Both the position numbers and the translations under genes were made by a program. Shown here one piece after another: positions 1 to 4,915 of a DNA stretch of 5,892 nt. Numbering within the stretch: the stretch's first letter is position 1; each line of letters starts with the position of its first letter. This stretch comes from an uncultured Clostridia bacterium. Lineage in GTDB: Bacteria; Bacillota; Clostridia; Christensenellales; CAG-138. The notes under the pieces were generated by a model that was not told where the DNA came from, searched no databases, and saw only the letters and a list, made by a program, of their open reading frames with translations. Location of the stretch: positions 1 to 5,892 of the forward strand of contig CALGGM010000009.1 in NCBI GenBank assembly GCA_937915925.1. The letters run 5' to 3'.

Positions 1-11
1 GAGGTCAAATT

Positions 12-245
12 ATGTTTGACAACAAAAAGAACGAAAGTGCAGAAAATGCACAGACAACTACTCAGCAGGAACAGCCTAAGGCAGAAACAGTTCAGGAACA
101 GCCTAAAAAGGAATGTAAACATCCTAAACTTGTCAAGGCTGCAAAAATTACCGGACTTGTTGGTATCGGTATCGGACTCGGCATTGCTGGAACTATCACA
201 GTTCAAGCCGGTCGTGCTAAGAAATTGCCTTGGCAGAAAAAATAA
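12..245 (+). CDS. small tail-anchored-type hypothetical protein (77 aa)
   Basis: I do not recognise this protein. Its start is supported by GAGGT at 1-5, six bases before the ATG, and a strong terminator begins 11 bases after the TAA stop, so it reads as a complete short transcription unit. Residues 1-35 are hydrophilic, rich in Gln, Glu, Lys and Asn, with a repeated QEQPK pattern, and are probably disordered. Residues 36-46 are basic (Lys, His). Residues 47-66 form one Gly/Ile/Leu-rich hydrophobic segment, followed by a basic tail (GRAKKLPWQKK). This suggests a single membrane helix near the C terminus with the long N-terminal part in the cytoplasm. There is no Cys lipobox and no cleavable signal peptide. 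Its GC content (about 43%) is far below that of the genes right of position 377, so it may belong to different DNA. It could also be a short phage or mobile-element protein, but nothing here shows that. Confidence 0.75.
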   Translation: MFDNKKNESAENAQTTTQQEQPKAETVQEQPKKECKHPKLVKAAKITGLVGIGIGLGIAGTITVQAGRAKKLPWQKK

Positions 246-255
246 TTCTGCTGCG

Positions 256-296
256 ACTCACATGTGGACCTACGGGTCCCTTGTGAGTTTTTTTTT
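256..296 (+). terminator. intrinsic terminator of the small gene
   Basis: The arm ACTCACA (256-262) pairs perfectly with TGTGAGT (282-288). Inside it, GGACC (266-270) pairs with GGTCC (275-279) around a four-base loop. A run of nine T (288-296) follows directly. This is a textbook Rho-independent terminator for the gene ending at 245. Read on the other strand it has no equivalent T-run, so it is directional. Confidence 0.93.
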
Positions 297-376
297 GTTA
301 AAATCTAACCAGAGTATTCAGTATCATTTTGAACTATCAACTTTAAATGTTAAATTATTATTATCTATATATTTAT
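297..376. other. very AT-rich spacer ending at a sharp composition break
   Basis: This stretch is roughly 20% GC and holds no gene or clear promoter on either strand. At about 377 the sequence changes within a few bases to DNA well above 60% GC. The change falls inside the linker repeat of the truncated lipoprotein gene, so the last codons of that reading frame before its TAG (365-367) come from this AT-rich DNA rather than from the original gene. Confidence 0.7.
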
Positions 377-559
377 CGACGTCGGCGCCTCGGTGACGAT
401 CGCGATGGGCGTCGGCGCTTCGGTTACAACAGGCGTCGGCGCGGCGGTCGGAAGCGCTTCGTGCGCCTCCGGCATCTTTGGCAAAGCCGTGCTGCCGCAC
501 GCCGAAAAGAGCAACATAAAAACGCCGGCAAATATCCGTTTCCAAAGTCCGTAACGCAA
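365..559 (-). pseudogene. 3'-truncated lipoprotein gene (signal peptide and linker only)
   Basis: The reading frame starts with TTG (559-557), with AGGGG about eight bases upstream; an in-frame TGA 12-14 bases upstream of the TTG excludes a longer start. Residues 1-6 are basic (RYGLWK), followed by a hydrophobic stretch and FSAC with the lipid-modified Cys near residue 21. This is a type II signal peptide for membrane anchoring on the outer face. After it comes a Pro/Thr/Ala/Glu linker with repeated TEAPTP units. Such linkers normally lead into an extracellular domain, but here the frame leaves the GC-rich repeat at about 377, enters AT-rich DNA and stops after three more residues (INI). The functional domain is therefore missing. 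A strong promoter (630-658) shows that the 5' end was a real gene. What the lost domain did cannot be told. The cut is either a genuine rearrangement or an assembly misjoin. Confidence 0.7.
380..451. repeat. three imperfect copies of an 18-bp linker-coding repeat
   Basis: Copies of CGTCGGCGCNTCGGTNAC-like sequence lie at 380-397, 410-427 and 434-451 (the third is the most diverged). The offsets are 30 and 24 bases, which are whole codons. On the minus strand they encode the repeated EAPTP/AAPTP units of the lipoprotein linker. The outermost copy abuts the composition break at 377. Confidence 0.75.
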
Positions 560-578
560 CCCCCGTACCCCTCAATTC

Positions 579-617
579 CGATTTTTGCATGCGCAAAAAC
601 GCATGTCGATTTTTGCA
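579..617. repeat. direct repeat with nested hairpins in the lipoprotein leader
   Basis: CGATTTTTGCA occurs at 579-589 and again at 607-617, 28 bases apart. Between and overlapping them are two competing inverted repeats: TTTTTGC (582-588) with GCAAAAA (593-599), and CATGCG (588-593) with CGCATG (600-605). The whole block sits between the predicted transcription start (near 622) and the TTG start of the truncated lipoprotein gene. It would therefore be in that gene's 5' untranslated RNA, or could act as a repressor site. No known riboswitch class is recognised. Confidence 0.5.
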
Positions 618-629
618 GATTCTTTGTTT

Positions 630-658
630 ATTGTACCTTAGATCCGTCCTCCTGTCAA
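630..658 (-). promoter_or_regulatory. sigma-A-type promoter of the truncated lipoprotein gene
   Basis: Read on the minus strand, a perfect -35 TTGACA (658-653) is followed by 17 bases and then TACAAT (635-630), one mismatch from the -10 consensus. Transcription would start near 622 and give a leader of about 63 bases before the TTG at 559. Confidence 0.85.
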
Positions 659-743
659 CGAATTCCCCCAAAGCCGCACGCGGCATTTCGCATTTTTTTG
701 CGCCGCTTTCCGAAACGTCGGTGTTTCCTCCGATCGGCGGATA

Positions 744-752
744 TGGTATAGT
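744..752 (+). promoter_or_regulatory. extended -10 promoter of the SnoaL-like gene
   Basis: TGG followed by TATAGT (747-752) matches an extended -10 element (TGN plus the -10 hexamer). No good -35 exists at the expected distance (TTTCCT at 724-729), which is typical for extended -10 promoters. The start would fall near 759, and GGAG at 771-774 then lies seven bases before the ATG at 782. Confidence 0.6.
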
Positions 753-781
753 ATGGATATCAAACACAAAGGAGAACGGAC

Positions 782-1282
782 ATGACGCTTGACGAATTGC
801 TTGCGATCGAGGAGATCAAACAGCTGCGCAGCAAGTATTCCTACTGCTACGACAGCGCCGACATCGACGGACTGATGTCGCTTTTCACCGACGACGCCGT
901 TTGCGAATGGGATGCGTCGCACGGCGGCACGTGGGACGGCGTGGAAGATATCCGCAAAAACTATCTCGCGTGCTTTCAGGCATACGGCGAGGGACAGCCG
1001 TGGAAGGTGATGCACGCGGTCACGAACCCGTGGATCGCGTTTGTCGACGAAACCACCGCCGAGGGGCGATGGTTCATGCTCGATTTCAACTTTCTGGATC
1101 TCACGCCGGACCCGTTGGGCTGCATCGGTATCTACAACGACCTGTACAAAAAGGTGGACGGAAAATGGCTGATCCACCGCTGCAAGATCGACTTCCTTTA
1201 CCCGAACCGCGATCTGGTCGGCGGCACGCCCGGCACCATGTGGACAAAAAAAGAGACGGCAGAGCCGGCAGAAGGGGTGTGA
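782..1282 (+). CDS. SnoaL-like (NTF2-fold) dehydratase/isomerase-type protein, 166 aa
   Basis: The protein has the alpha+beta cone layout of the SnoaL-like family (SnoaL_4 type): an N-terminal helix (EIKQLRSKYSYCYDSAD, residues 11-27), an acidic LFTDDAV turn (34-40), then strands with the family-typical T-A-x-G-R-W (92-97) and a final Y-x-K-x-D-G-K-W (122-129). The family binds small hydrophobic substrates in a central pocket and is cytoplasmic. Y19, D24, H78 and D101 fall in the pocket positions with the same Tyr-5-Asp and His-23-Asp spacing that I recall for the catalytic residues of bile acid 7-alpha-dehydratase BaiE, also 166 aa. The equivalent of the BaiE Arg near the C terminus is not obvious here. 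A dehydratase or isomerase role is inference; the substrate is unknown, because no bai or other pathway gene is nearby. The start is fixed by GGAG at 771-774. The gene appears monocistronic, convergent with the membrane-protein gene. Confidence 0.85.
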   Translation: MTLDELLAIEEIKQLRSKYSYCYDSADIDGLMSLFTDDAVCEWDASHGGTWDGVEDIRKNYLACFQAYGEGQPWKVMHAVTNPWIAFVDETTAEGRWFMLDFNFLDLTPDPLGCIGIYNDLYKKVDGKWLIHRCKIDFLYPNRDLVGGTPGTMWTKKETAEPAEGV

Positions 1283-1290
1283 CTTTAATA

Positions 1291-1410
1291 CGTCCTTGGC
1301 TCCCCTGTGAATGGTACGCGCGGGAAGCGCGCGATCTGCCTCTGTAACGAAGTGGAAGCGGAGTGTTAAAAGGGGAGCGGTCACCGTGAGGTGGCTGAGG
1401 GGTTGTAGCC
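1291..1410. repeat. composite hairpin-rich intergenic repeat
   Basis: GCTCCCCT (1299-1306) pairs perfectly with AGGGGAGC (1371-1378). Within the 64 bases between are CGCGC/GCGCG (1317-1321 with 1327-1331) and a weaker CTCTG/CGGAG stem (1340-1344 with 1359-1363, one G-U pair). A CACC/GGTG hairpin follows (1382-1385 with 1390-1393), then CTGAGGGGTTGT. From memory, the GGCTCCCCT...AGGGGAGC...CTGAGGGGTTGT plan is a widespread dispersed repeat in Clostridia genomes. It is usually shorter, so this copy appears to carry extra internal hairpins. It contains no gene. Confidence 0.6.
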
Positions 1411-1465
1411 ATGGGGTTTGCATCCGTCCGCGCAACAGCCCGTCTGAACCACGGTCATTTCACCG

Positions 1466-1490
1466 GTAGGGACGGGCATTGCCCGTCCGC
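1466..1490 (+). repeat. GTAGGG-type hairpin repeat, copy 1
   Basis: GTAGG is followed by GGACGGGC (1470-1477; its first G overlaps the end of GTAGGG), loop ATT, and GCCCGTCC (1481-1488): an eight-base-pair perfect stem. It lies in the 213-base gap between two convergent genes and ends six bases before the stop of the membrane-protein gene. It could act as a shared weak terminator structure, but there is no T-run on either side. It has the same plan as the copies at 5725-5748 and 5783-5811. Confidence 0.6.
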
Positions 1491-1495
1491 CTCTC

Positions 1496-1930
1496 TTACG
1501 CGATCCCGCAGAACCAATATCCCACCAAAGGTCCCAGGAAGATCGCAAGGTAGATCAGCGTGATCCACGGCTGATAATCGACATAGAATTCCTTGAACGT
1601 CAAGCTCCACGGGTGCTTGATCAGCACCCAGCCGAACACGTCGAACACGATGCAGATCCCCGCCCAGATCGCGCCGGTGATCAATGCGTCGGTGATCGTC
1701 GGCTCATTCAGCCCGCTCATATACAGCCAACCGAATAGCGAGAAGATCACGATGTTGTAGAGCGGATGCCACGGCTTGGTTTTTTCGTAGCCCTCGCCCA
1801 TGCCGGGACCGTCCTTCATGGACTTCATGTGCAGCACGGTGATGTTGAAGATCGTATGCCCGATCCCGATCAGCGTCACGATGATGTACGCGATCCAGAA
1901 CCAGAGCATGGACATTCCGAAATTACGCAT
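1496..1930 (-). CDS. unrecognised four-helix membrane protein (144 aa)
   Basis: I do not recognise the family. GGAGG six bases upstream of the ATG at 1930 fixes the start; extending the frame to 1993 would use a TTG without a ribosome site. Hydrophobic segments lie at about residues 7-33, 57-73, 80-104 and 122-142, so it is an integral inner-membrane protein with probably four helices. The loops are distinctive: KSMKDGPGMGEGYEKTKPWHP (residues 36-56, broadly) between helices 1 and 2, and KHPWSLTFKEFYVDYQPW (105-122) between helices 3 and 4. Both loops contain an HP or PWHP motif and many aromatics, which suggests a conserved surface or site. There is no signal peptide, Cys motif or enzyme signature. 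It has its own -10 box and is separated from prfB by a hairpin. It may be monocistronic, with no neighbour that hints at its role. Confidence 0.8.
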   Translation of the reverse strand: MRNFGMSMLWFWIAYIIVTLIGIGHTIFNITVLHMKSMKDGPGMGEGYEKTKPWHPLYNIVIFSLFGWLYMSGLNEPTITDALITGAIWAGICIVFDVFGWVLIKHPWSLTFKEFYVDYQPWITLIYLAIFLGPLVGYWFCGIA

Positions 1931-1951
1931 GGTTTCCCTCCTTGCGTCTTT

Positions 1952-2015
1952 GCCGCAATTCATGACGTTTCCGGCGTCTACAGGCTGTCGCAAAAGGGGT
2001 CAGACCAATTGCGGC
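1952..2015. repeat. inverted repeat spanning the membrane-protein leader
   Basis: GCCGCAATT (1952-1960) and AATTGCGGC (2007-2015) are perfect nine-base inverted repeats, 46 bases apart. Inside are GACG/CGTC arms (1964-1967 and 1975-1978) and the odd palindrome GGTC-A-GACC (1998-2006). The outer arm on the upstream side lies at the predicted transcription start. The downstream arm ends about 12 bases before the GGAGG ribosome site, so the fold could influence translation, or this could be a small dispersed repeat. From memory, CAAAAGGGGTCAGACC is a motif found in intergenic repeats of other bacteria. Confidence 0.5.
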
Positions 2016-2020
2016 GAGAT

Positions 2021-2026
2021 ATTATA
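2021..2026 (-). promoter_or_regulatory. -10 box of the membrane-protein gene
   Basis: Read on the minus strand this is a perfect TATAAT. The expected -35 region (2044-2049, GCTCCA on the minus strand) lies in the hairpin after prfB and does not match consensus, so the promoter may be weak or activator-dependent. Transcription would start near 2014, leaving a leader of about 84 bases. Confidence 0.5.
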
Positions 2027-2042
2027 AATGAATACTTGCAGG

Positions 2043-2085
2043 ATGGAGCCGTTAAGAAACTCGAAAGAGGACTTAACGGCTCCAT
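2043..2085 (-). terminator. perfect 14-bp hairpin just after prfB
   Basis: ATGGAGCCGTTAAG (2043-2056) pairs perfectly with CTTAACGGCTCCAT (2072-2085). The 15-base loop holds a second small stem: CTC/GAG around GAAA on the plus strand (2060-2069). It begins five bases after the prfB stop, so it would end the prfB transcript or protect its 3' end. On the minus strand no T-run follows, so it is not a canonical intrinsic terminator. Confidence 0.6.
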
Positions 2086-2089
2086 GCGA

Positions 2090-3190
2090 TTACGACATCG
2101 TCAGATATGCCGAGATGAACAGGTCGAGGTCGCCGTCCATGACCGCTTGGATGTTGCCGTTTTCCGCGCCCGTGCGGTGGTCCTTGACGAGCGTGTACGG
2201 CTGGAAGACGTAGGAGCGGATCTGGCTGCCCCATTCGATCTTCTTCATCTCGCCCTTGATCTCCTGCATCTGCTGCTCGCGCTCGCGCTCCTGAAGCTCC
2301 AAAAGCTTACCTTTCAGGATGCGCATCGCCATTTCCTTATTTTGAAGCTGACTGCGCTCGTTCTGGCACTGCACGACGATGCCGGTCGCAAGGTGCGTGA
2401 TGCGGATCGCGGAGCTGACCTTGTTGACGTTCTGTCCGCCCGCGCCGCCGGAGCGGTACGTGTCCACGCGGATCTCGTCCGGCTCGATCTTGATGCTCGT
2501 GTCGTCGTCCTCAAAGATCGGCGTGACGTCGAGCGACGAGAACGACGTATGCCGCCTTGCGCTTGCGTCGAACGGCGAGATGCGCACAAGCCTGTGCACG
2601 CCCTTTTCGGCTTTCAGATAGCCGTAGGCATTTTCGCCCTCGACCTCGAACGTGACAGACTTGATGCCCGCGTCTTCGCCGTCTAAAAGGTCGAGCTCCT
2701 TCACCGTCCAGCCGCGCTTTTCGCAGTAGCGCGTGTACATGCGATAGAGCATTTCGGTCCAGTCCTGTGCCTCCGTGCCGCCCGCGCCTGCGTGCAGCGA
2801 CAGAATGGCATTGGAGTTGTCGTACGGGCCTTTTAAGAGCATTTCGAGCCGCAGTGCGGTCATCTTCTCGTCGAACGCCTTGAGCTCGTTTTTGAGCTCC
2901 TCAAGCAGGCTCTCGTCGTCCTCTTCCTCCGCCATCTCGATCAGCGTTGCGATGTCCTCGCTCTGCCCGTCGAGCTTGGAAAGCCGTTCGAGCTTGCTCT
3001 TGATCGCCTTGACGCGGGTCGTGACCTTGTTCGCGTTTTCGACGTCGTTCCAAAAATCGGTTTCGCCCATCTGCGCTTCGAGGGTTTTTAGTTCCTCCGA
3101 AAGCGCGTCGGCGTTCATCTGCTTATGTGCAAGCGCAAGCGTCTCATTGAGCGCGCCGAGCTGCATTTTGTATTCGTCCAGTACCAGCAT
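2090..3190 (-). CDS. prfB: peptide chain release factor 2 (RF2)
   Basis: RF2 recognises UGA and UAA stop codons in the ribosomal A site and triggers hydrolysis of the finished peptide from tRNA. Length (366 aa) is normal. Residues 1-120 are the charged helical N-terminal domain. The codon-recognition motif is SPF at 205-207, which distinguishes RF2 from RF1 (PxT), and the catalytic loop GGAGGQ has GGQ at 251-253. The C-terminal part with WGSQIRSYVFQPYTLVKDHRT (320-340) is typical of RF2. GGAGG lies four bases before the ATG. The frame opens directly at the ATG: there is no in-frame UGA and no CUU-UGA-C slippery site near codon 25, so the programmed +1 frameshift that autoregulates RF2 in many bacteria is absent. 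It follows the cyclophilin gene by 13 bases and is probably co-transcribed with it. Confidence 0.98.
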   Translation of the reverse strand: MLVLDEYKMQLGALNETLALAHKQMNADALSEELKTLEAQMGETDFWNDVENANKVTTRVKAIKSKLERLSKLDGQSEDIATLIEMAEEEDDESLLEELKNELKAFDEKMTALRLEMLLKGPYDNSNAILSLHAGAGGTEAQDWTEMLYRMYTRYCEKRGWTVKELDLLDGEDAGIKSVTFEVEGENAYGYLKAEKGVHRLVRISPFDASARRHTSFSSLDVTPIFEDDDTSIKIEPDEIRVDTYRSGGAGGQNVNKVSSAIRITHLATGIVVQCQNERSQLQNKEMAMRILKGKLLELQEREREQQMQEIKGEMKKIEWGSQIRSYVFQPYTLVKDHRTGAENGNIQAVMDGDLDLFISAYLTMS

Positions 3191-3203
3191 GGTTCCTCCG
3201 GAA

Positions 3204-3947
3204 TTATTGAATCTTCTCGGGCTCGCCGTACTCCACGCCGAAGGTGTCGACGCGGATCGTGTCGATCACGACTGGTACGAGCGGCACGGACTTCTCGCCC
3301 CATGCATTGAAGCCGGTCTCGGTTTCGGCGACCGCATCCAGCGTATCGAAGCCGTCGATCAGCATACCGAACGCGGCGTACTGTCCGTCAAGGAAATCGC
3401 CGTCCGCGTGCATGATGAAAAACTGCGATCCCGCGGAATCGGGATCCTGCGCGCGCGCCATGGAGATCACGCCGCGCTTATGCGACAGCGTGTTTTTCAC
3501 GCCGTTCACTGCAAACTCGCCCTTGATCGAATAGCCGGGGCCGCCGCTGCCGTTCCCGTCCGGGTCGCCGCCCTGGATCATAAAGCCCGCATAGATGCGG
3601 TGGAACGTCAATCCGTCATAAAAGCCGGAATTGGCAAGCGAGATAAAGTTTTTGACGGTGTTCGGCGCGACGTCGGGATAAAGCTCCAGCTTCATGACGC
3701 CGCCGTCCTTCATGGTGATCGTTGCGATCGGGTTCTGCATGGTCGGTTTCTCCTCCGTGTTGTTGGGTTCCTCCGCCGCCGGTTGCTGTTCGGCTGCGGG
3801 CTGTTGTTCGGTTTCATTCGACGCGGCGGTTTCTTCGGTCTTGCTCGTAAACTCCGTCGAGCCGGTCGAGTTTGCGTAGGTCTGCGTGCAGCCGACCGCC
3901 GCCAAGAGCAGCAGCGCCGCCGTCAGAATGGCTAATACGCGTTTCAT
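3204..3947 (-). CDS. lipoprotein cyclophilin-type peptidyl-prolyl cis-trans isomerase
   Basis: This 247-aa protein would catalyse cis-trans isomerisation of peptide bonds before proline, helping secreted proteins fold. Residues 1-19 are a signal peptide (MKRVLAILTAALLLLAAVG) and C20 is the probable lipidated Cys, so it is anchored outside the membrane. Residues 21-69 are a Thr/Glu/Gln/Pro linker with a doubled EQQPAA unit. The cyclophilin domain spans about 72-237. Key human CypA residues have equivalents here: the catalytic Arg55 is R117 (in FHRI), Phe60 is F122, Gln63 is Q125 (FMIQGGD), and Gln111 and Phe113 are Q175 and F177 (SQFFI). Trp121 is replaced by F185 and His126 by Y190, as in cyclosporin-insensitive bacterial forms. 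The ATG at 3947 is preferred over an upstream start at 4025 because AAAGGAG lies just before it and the signal peptide then begins correctly. The regulator's stop lies one base upstream, so translation is probably coupled. Confidence 0.93.
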   Translation of the reverse strand: MKRVLAILTAALLLLAAVGCTQTYANSTGSTEFTSKTEETAASNETEQQPAAEQQPAAEEPNNTEEKPTMQNPIATITMKDGGVMKLELYPDVAPNTVKNFISLANSGFYDGLTFHRIYAGFMIQGGDPDGNGSGGPGYSIKGEFAVNGVKNTLSHKRGVISMARAQDPDSAGSQFFIMHADGDFLDGQYAAFGMLIDGFDTLDAVAETETGFNAWGEKSVPLVPVVIDTIRVDTFGVEYGEPEKIQ

Positions 3948-3948
3948 A

Positions 3949-4881
3949 TCATTCTCCTTTCCCGTGTTCCGGTTCTTCGATCCGTTCCCGATACGCGATC
4001 CCGTACCGCTCCGAAAGGAGCGCAAGGAAGTTGTTGACGATGCGGGAACGGTATTTGCGCTTTTGCGCGATGATCGTCATGGCAGGGACATGAAGGTCGT
4101 TGTCCGAAACGGTCTTCAGGCAAAGATCGGTAAAGCCGAGCTCCTCGGTCGCGCTCTTCGGAACGAGCGCTACCGCTTTGCCCGCTCGCGCCCAGGACAG
4201 CGCAACTTGCATGCGCGTGCTGATAAACTTCGGAAGCAGCGTCGCGTTCTTCTCGTGAAACGCCGTCTGAAATGCCGGAAGGCTGCGTTCCAGAAGCGAC
4301 AGCGGCAGACCCGAAAGCCGTTCGAGCGGGATCGAATCCTCGCTCTCGCCCTCGAAGAACGCGCCCTTTTGATACGCCGCGACGAGCGAATCCGGATGCG
4401 TGTACAGCACCTCCAAGTTCTCGACGTCGTTATGGATCGGACGCACGAAGATCGCCTCGACTTTGCCGTTCTGTAAGCGTTTCAAAAGCTCCGGCAGCTC
4501 CGCCTCGTACACGCTGATCTCCGCGTCCGGATAGCGGTCGGAAAACGCGGTCAGCGCGTCGTAAAGCCTTTCGTTCTCAAACGACGACGTGATCCCGATT
4601 TTCAGCGTACCCTTCGTTCCGCCGAAGCCCGAGATGATCTCGTTGCGCGCCTCGGTCTCGACCTCGATCATCCACTTCGCCTTTTGATAGAGGATCAGCC
4701 CCGCGTCGGTCGGCTCCAGCCGTCTTGCGCCGCGGTAGAACAGCCGCGCGCCGTACGCCGTTTCCAAGGCCTTGATCTGATTGCTCAGCGCGGGCTGCGC
4801 GATGCGAAGCTTGCGCGAGGCGGCGGTCAGGCTGCCCTCCTCCACGATGGTGATGTAGTTGGAATAGTACGCAAGGTTCAT
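3949..4881 (-). CDS. LysR-family transcriptional regulator
   Basis: The 310-aa protein has the standard LysR layout. The N-terminal winged helix-turn-helix is at about residues 1-60, with SLTAASRKLRIAQPALSNQIKALE (17-40) as the DNA-reading part, then a linker helix to about 90. A two-lobed effector-binding domain starts with GTLKIGITSSF and runs to about 295. It would bind DNA as a tetramer and respond to a small molecule. The effector cannot be read from sequence. AAGGG nine bases upstream of the ATG is the ribosome site, and a good promoter sits at 4916-4944. The usual LysR arrangement, a divergently transcribed target, is missing: the upstream neighbour ribU points the same way. Possible targets are its own operon (cyclophilin and prfB follow) or distant genes. 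Its TGA stop is one base before the cyclophilin ATG. Confidence 0.95.
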   Translation of the reverse strand: MNLAYYSNYITIVEEGSLTAASRKLRIAQPALSNQIKALETAYGARLFYRGARRLEPTDAGLILYQKAKWMIEVETEARNEIISGFGGTKGTLKIGITSSFENERLYDALTAFSDRYPDAEISVYEAELPELLKRLQNGKVEAIFVRPIHNDVENLEVLYTHPDSLVAAYQKGAFFEGESEDSIPLERLSGLPLSLLERSLPAFQTAFHEKNATLLPKFISTRMQVALSWARAGKAVALVPKSATEELGFTDLCLKTVSDNDLHVPAMTIIAQKRKYRSRIVNNFLALLSERYGIAYRERIEEPEHGKGE

Positions 4882-4915
4882 GTCCGTTTGCCCTTCATCT
4901 GTTTACACGCATCAT

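Noticed and set aside
16..396. Alternative plus-strand frame overlapping the small gene and its terminator
   Set aside because: It reads through a strong intrinsic terminator, lacks a ribosome site of its own and gives a product with no family character.
638..1435. Minus-strand open frame of 265 codons opposite the SnoaL-like gene
   Set aside because: It spans the SnoaL gene, its promoter and the intergenic repeat, and no ribosome site or domain is seen. The SnoaL frame is supported by promoter, ribosome site and family motifs.
1931..1993. Upstream TTG start extending the membrane protein by 21 residues
   Set aside because: No ribosome site precedes it, while GGAGG sits six bases before the ATG at 1930; the extension also covers the leader inverted repeat.
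1766..2686. Long plus-strand open frame (306 codons) across the membrane-protein and prfB genes
   Set aside because: It overlaps two well-supported minus-strand genes, has no ribosome site, and its product is Arg/Asp/Val-rich and low in complexity, as expected for an antisense shadow of GC-rich coding DNA.
2775..3935. Plus-strand open frame of 386 codons opposite prfB and the cyclophilin gene
   Set aside because: Its first part is a Ser-rich reverse-frame artefact of prfB and the rest is Arg/Val-rich. The opposite strand encodes clear RF2 and cyclophilin motifs.
3948..4025. Upstream start extending the cyclophilin by 26 residues
   Set aside because: It would bury the lipoprotein signal peptide inside the protein and lies entirely within the regulator gene. 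The ATG at 3947 has AAAGGAG in front and starts MKRVLAILT.
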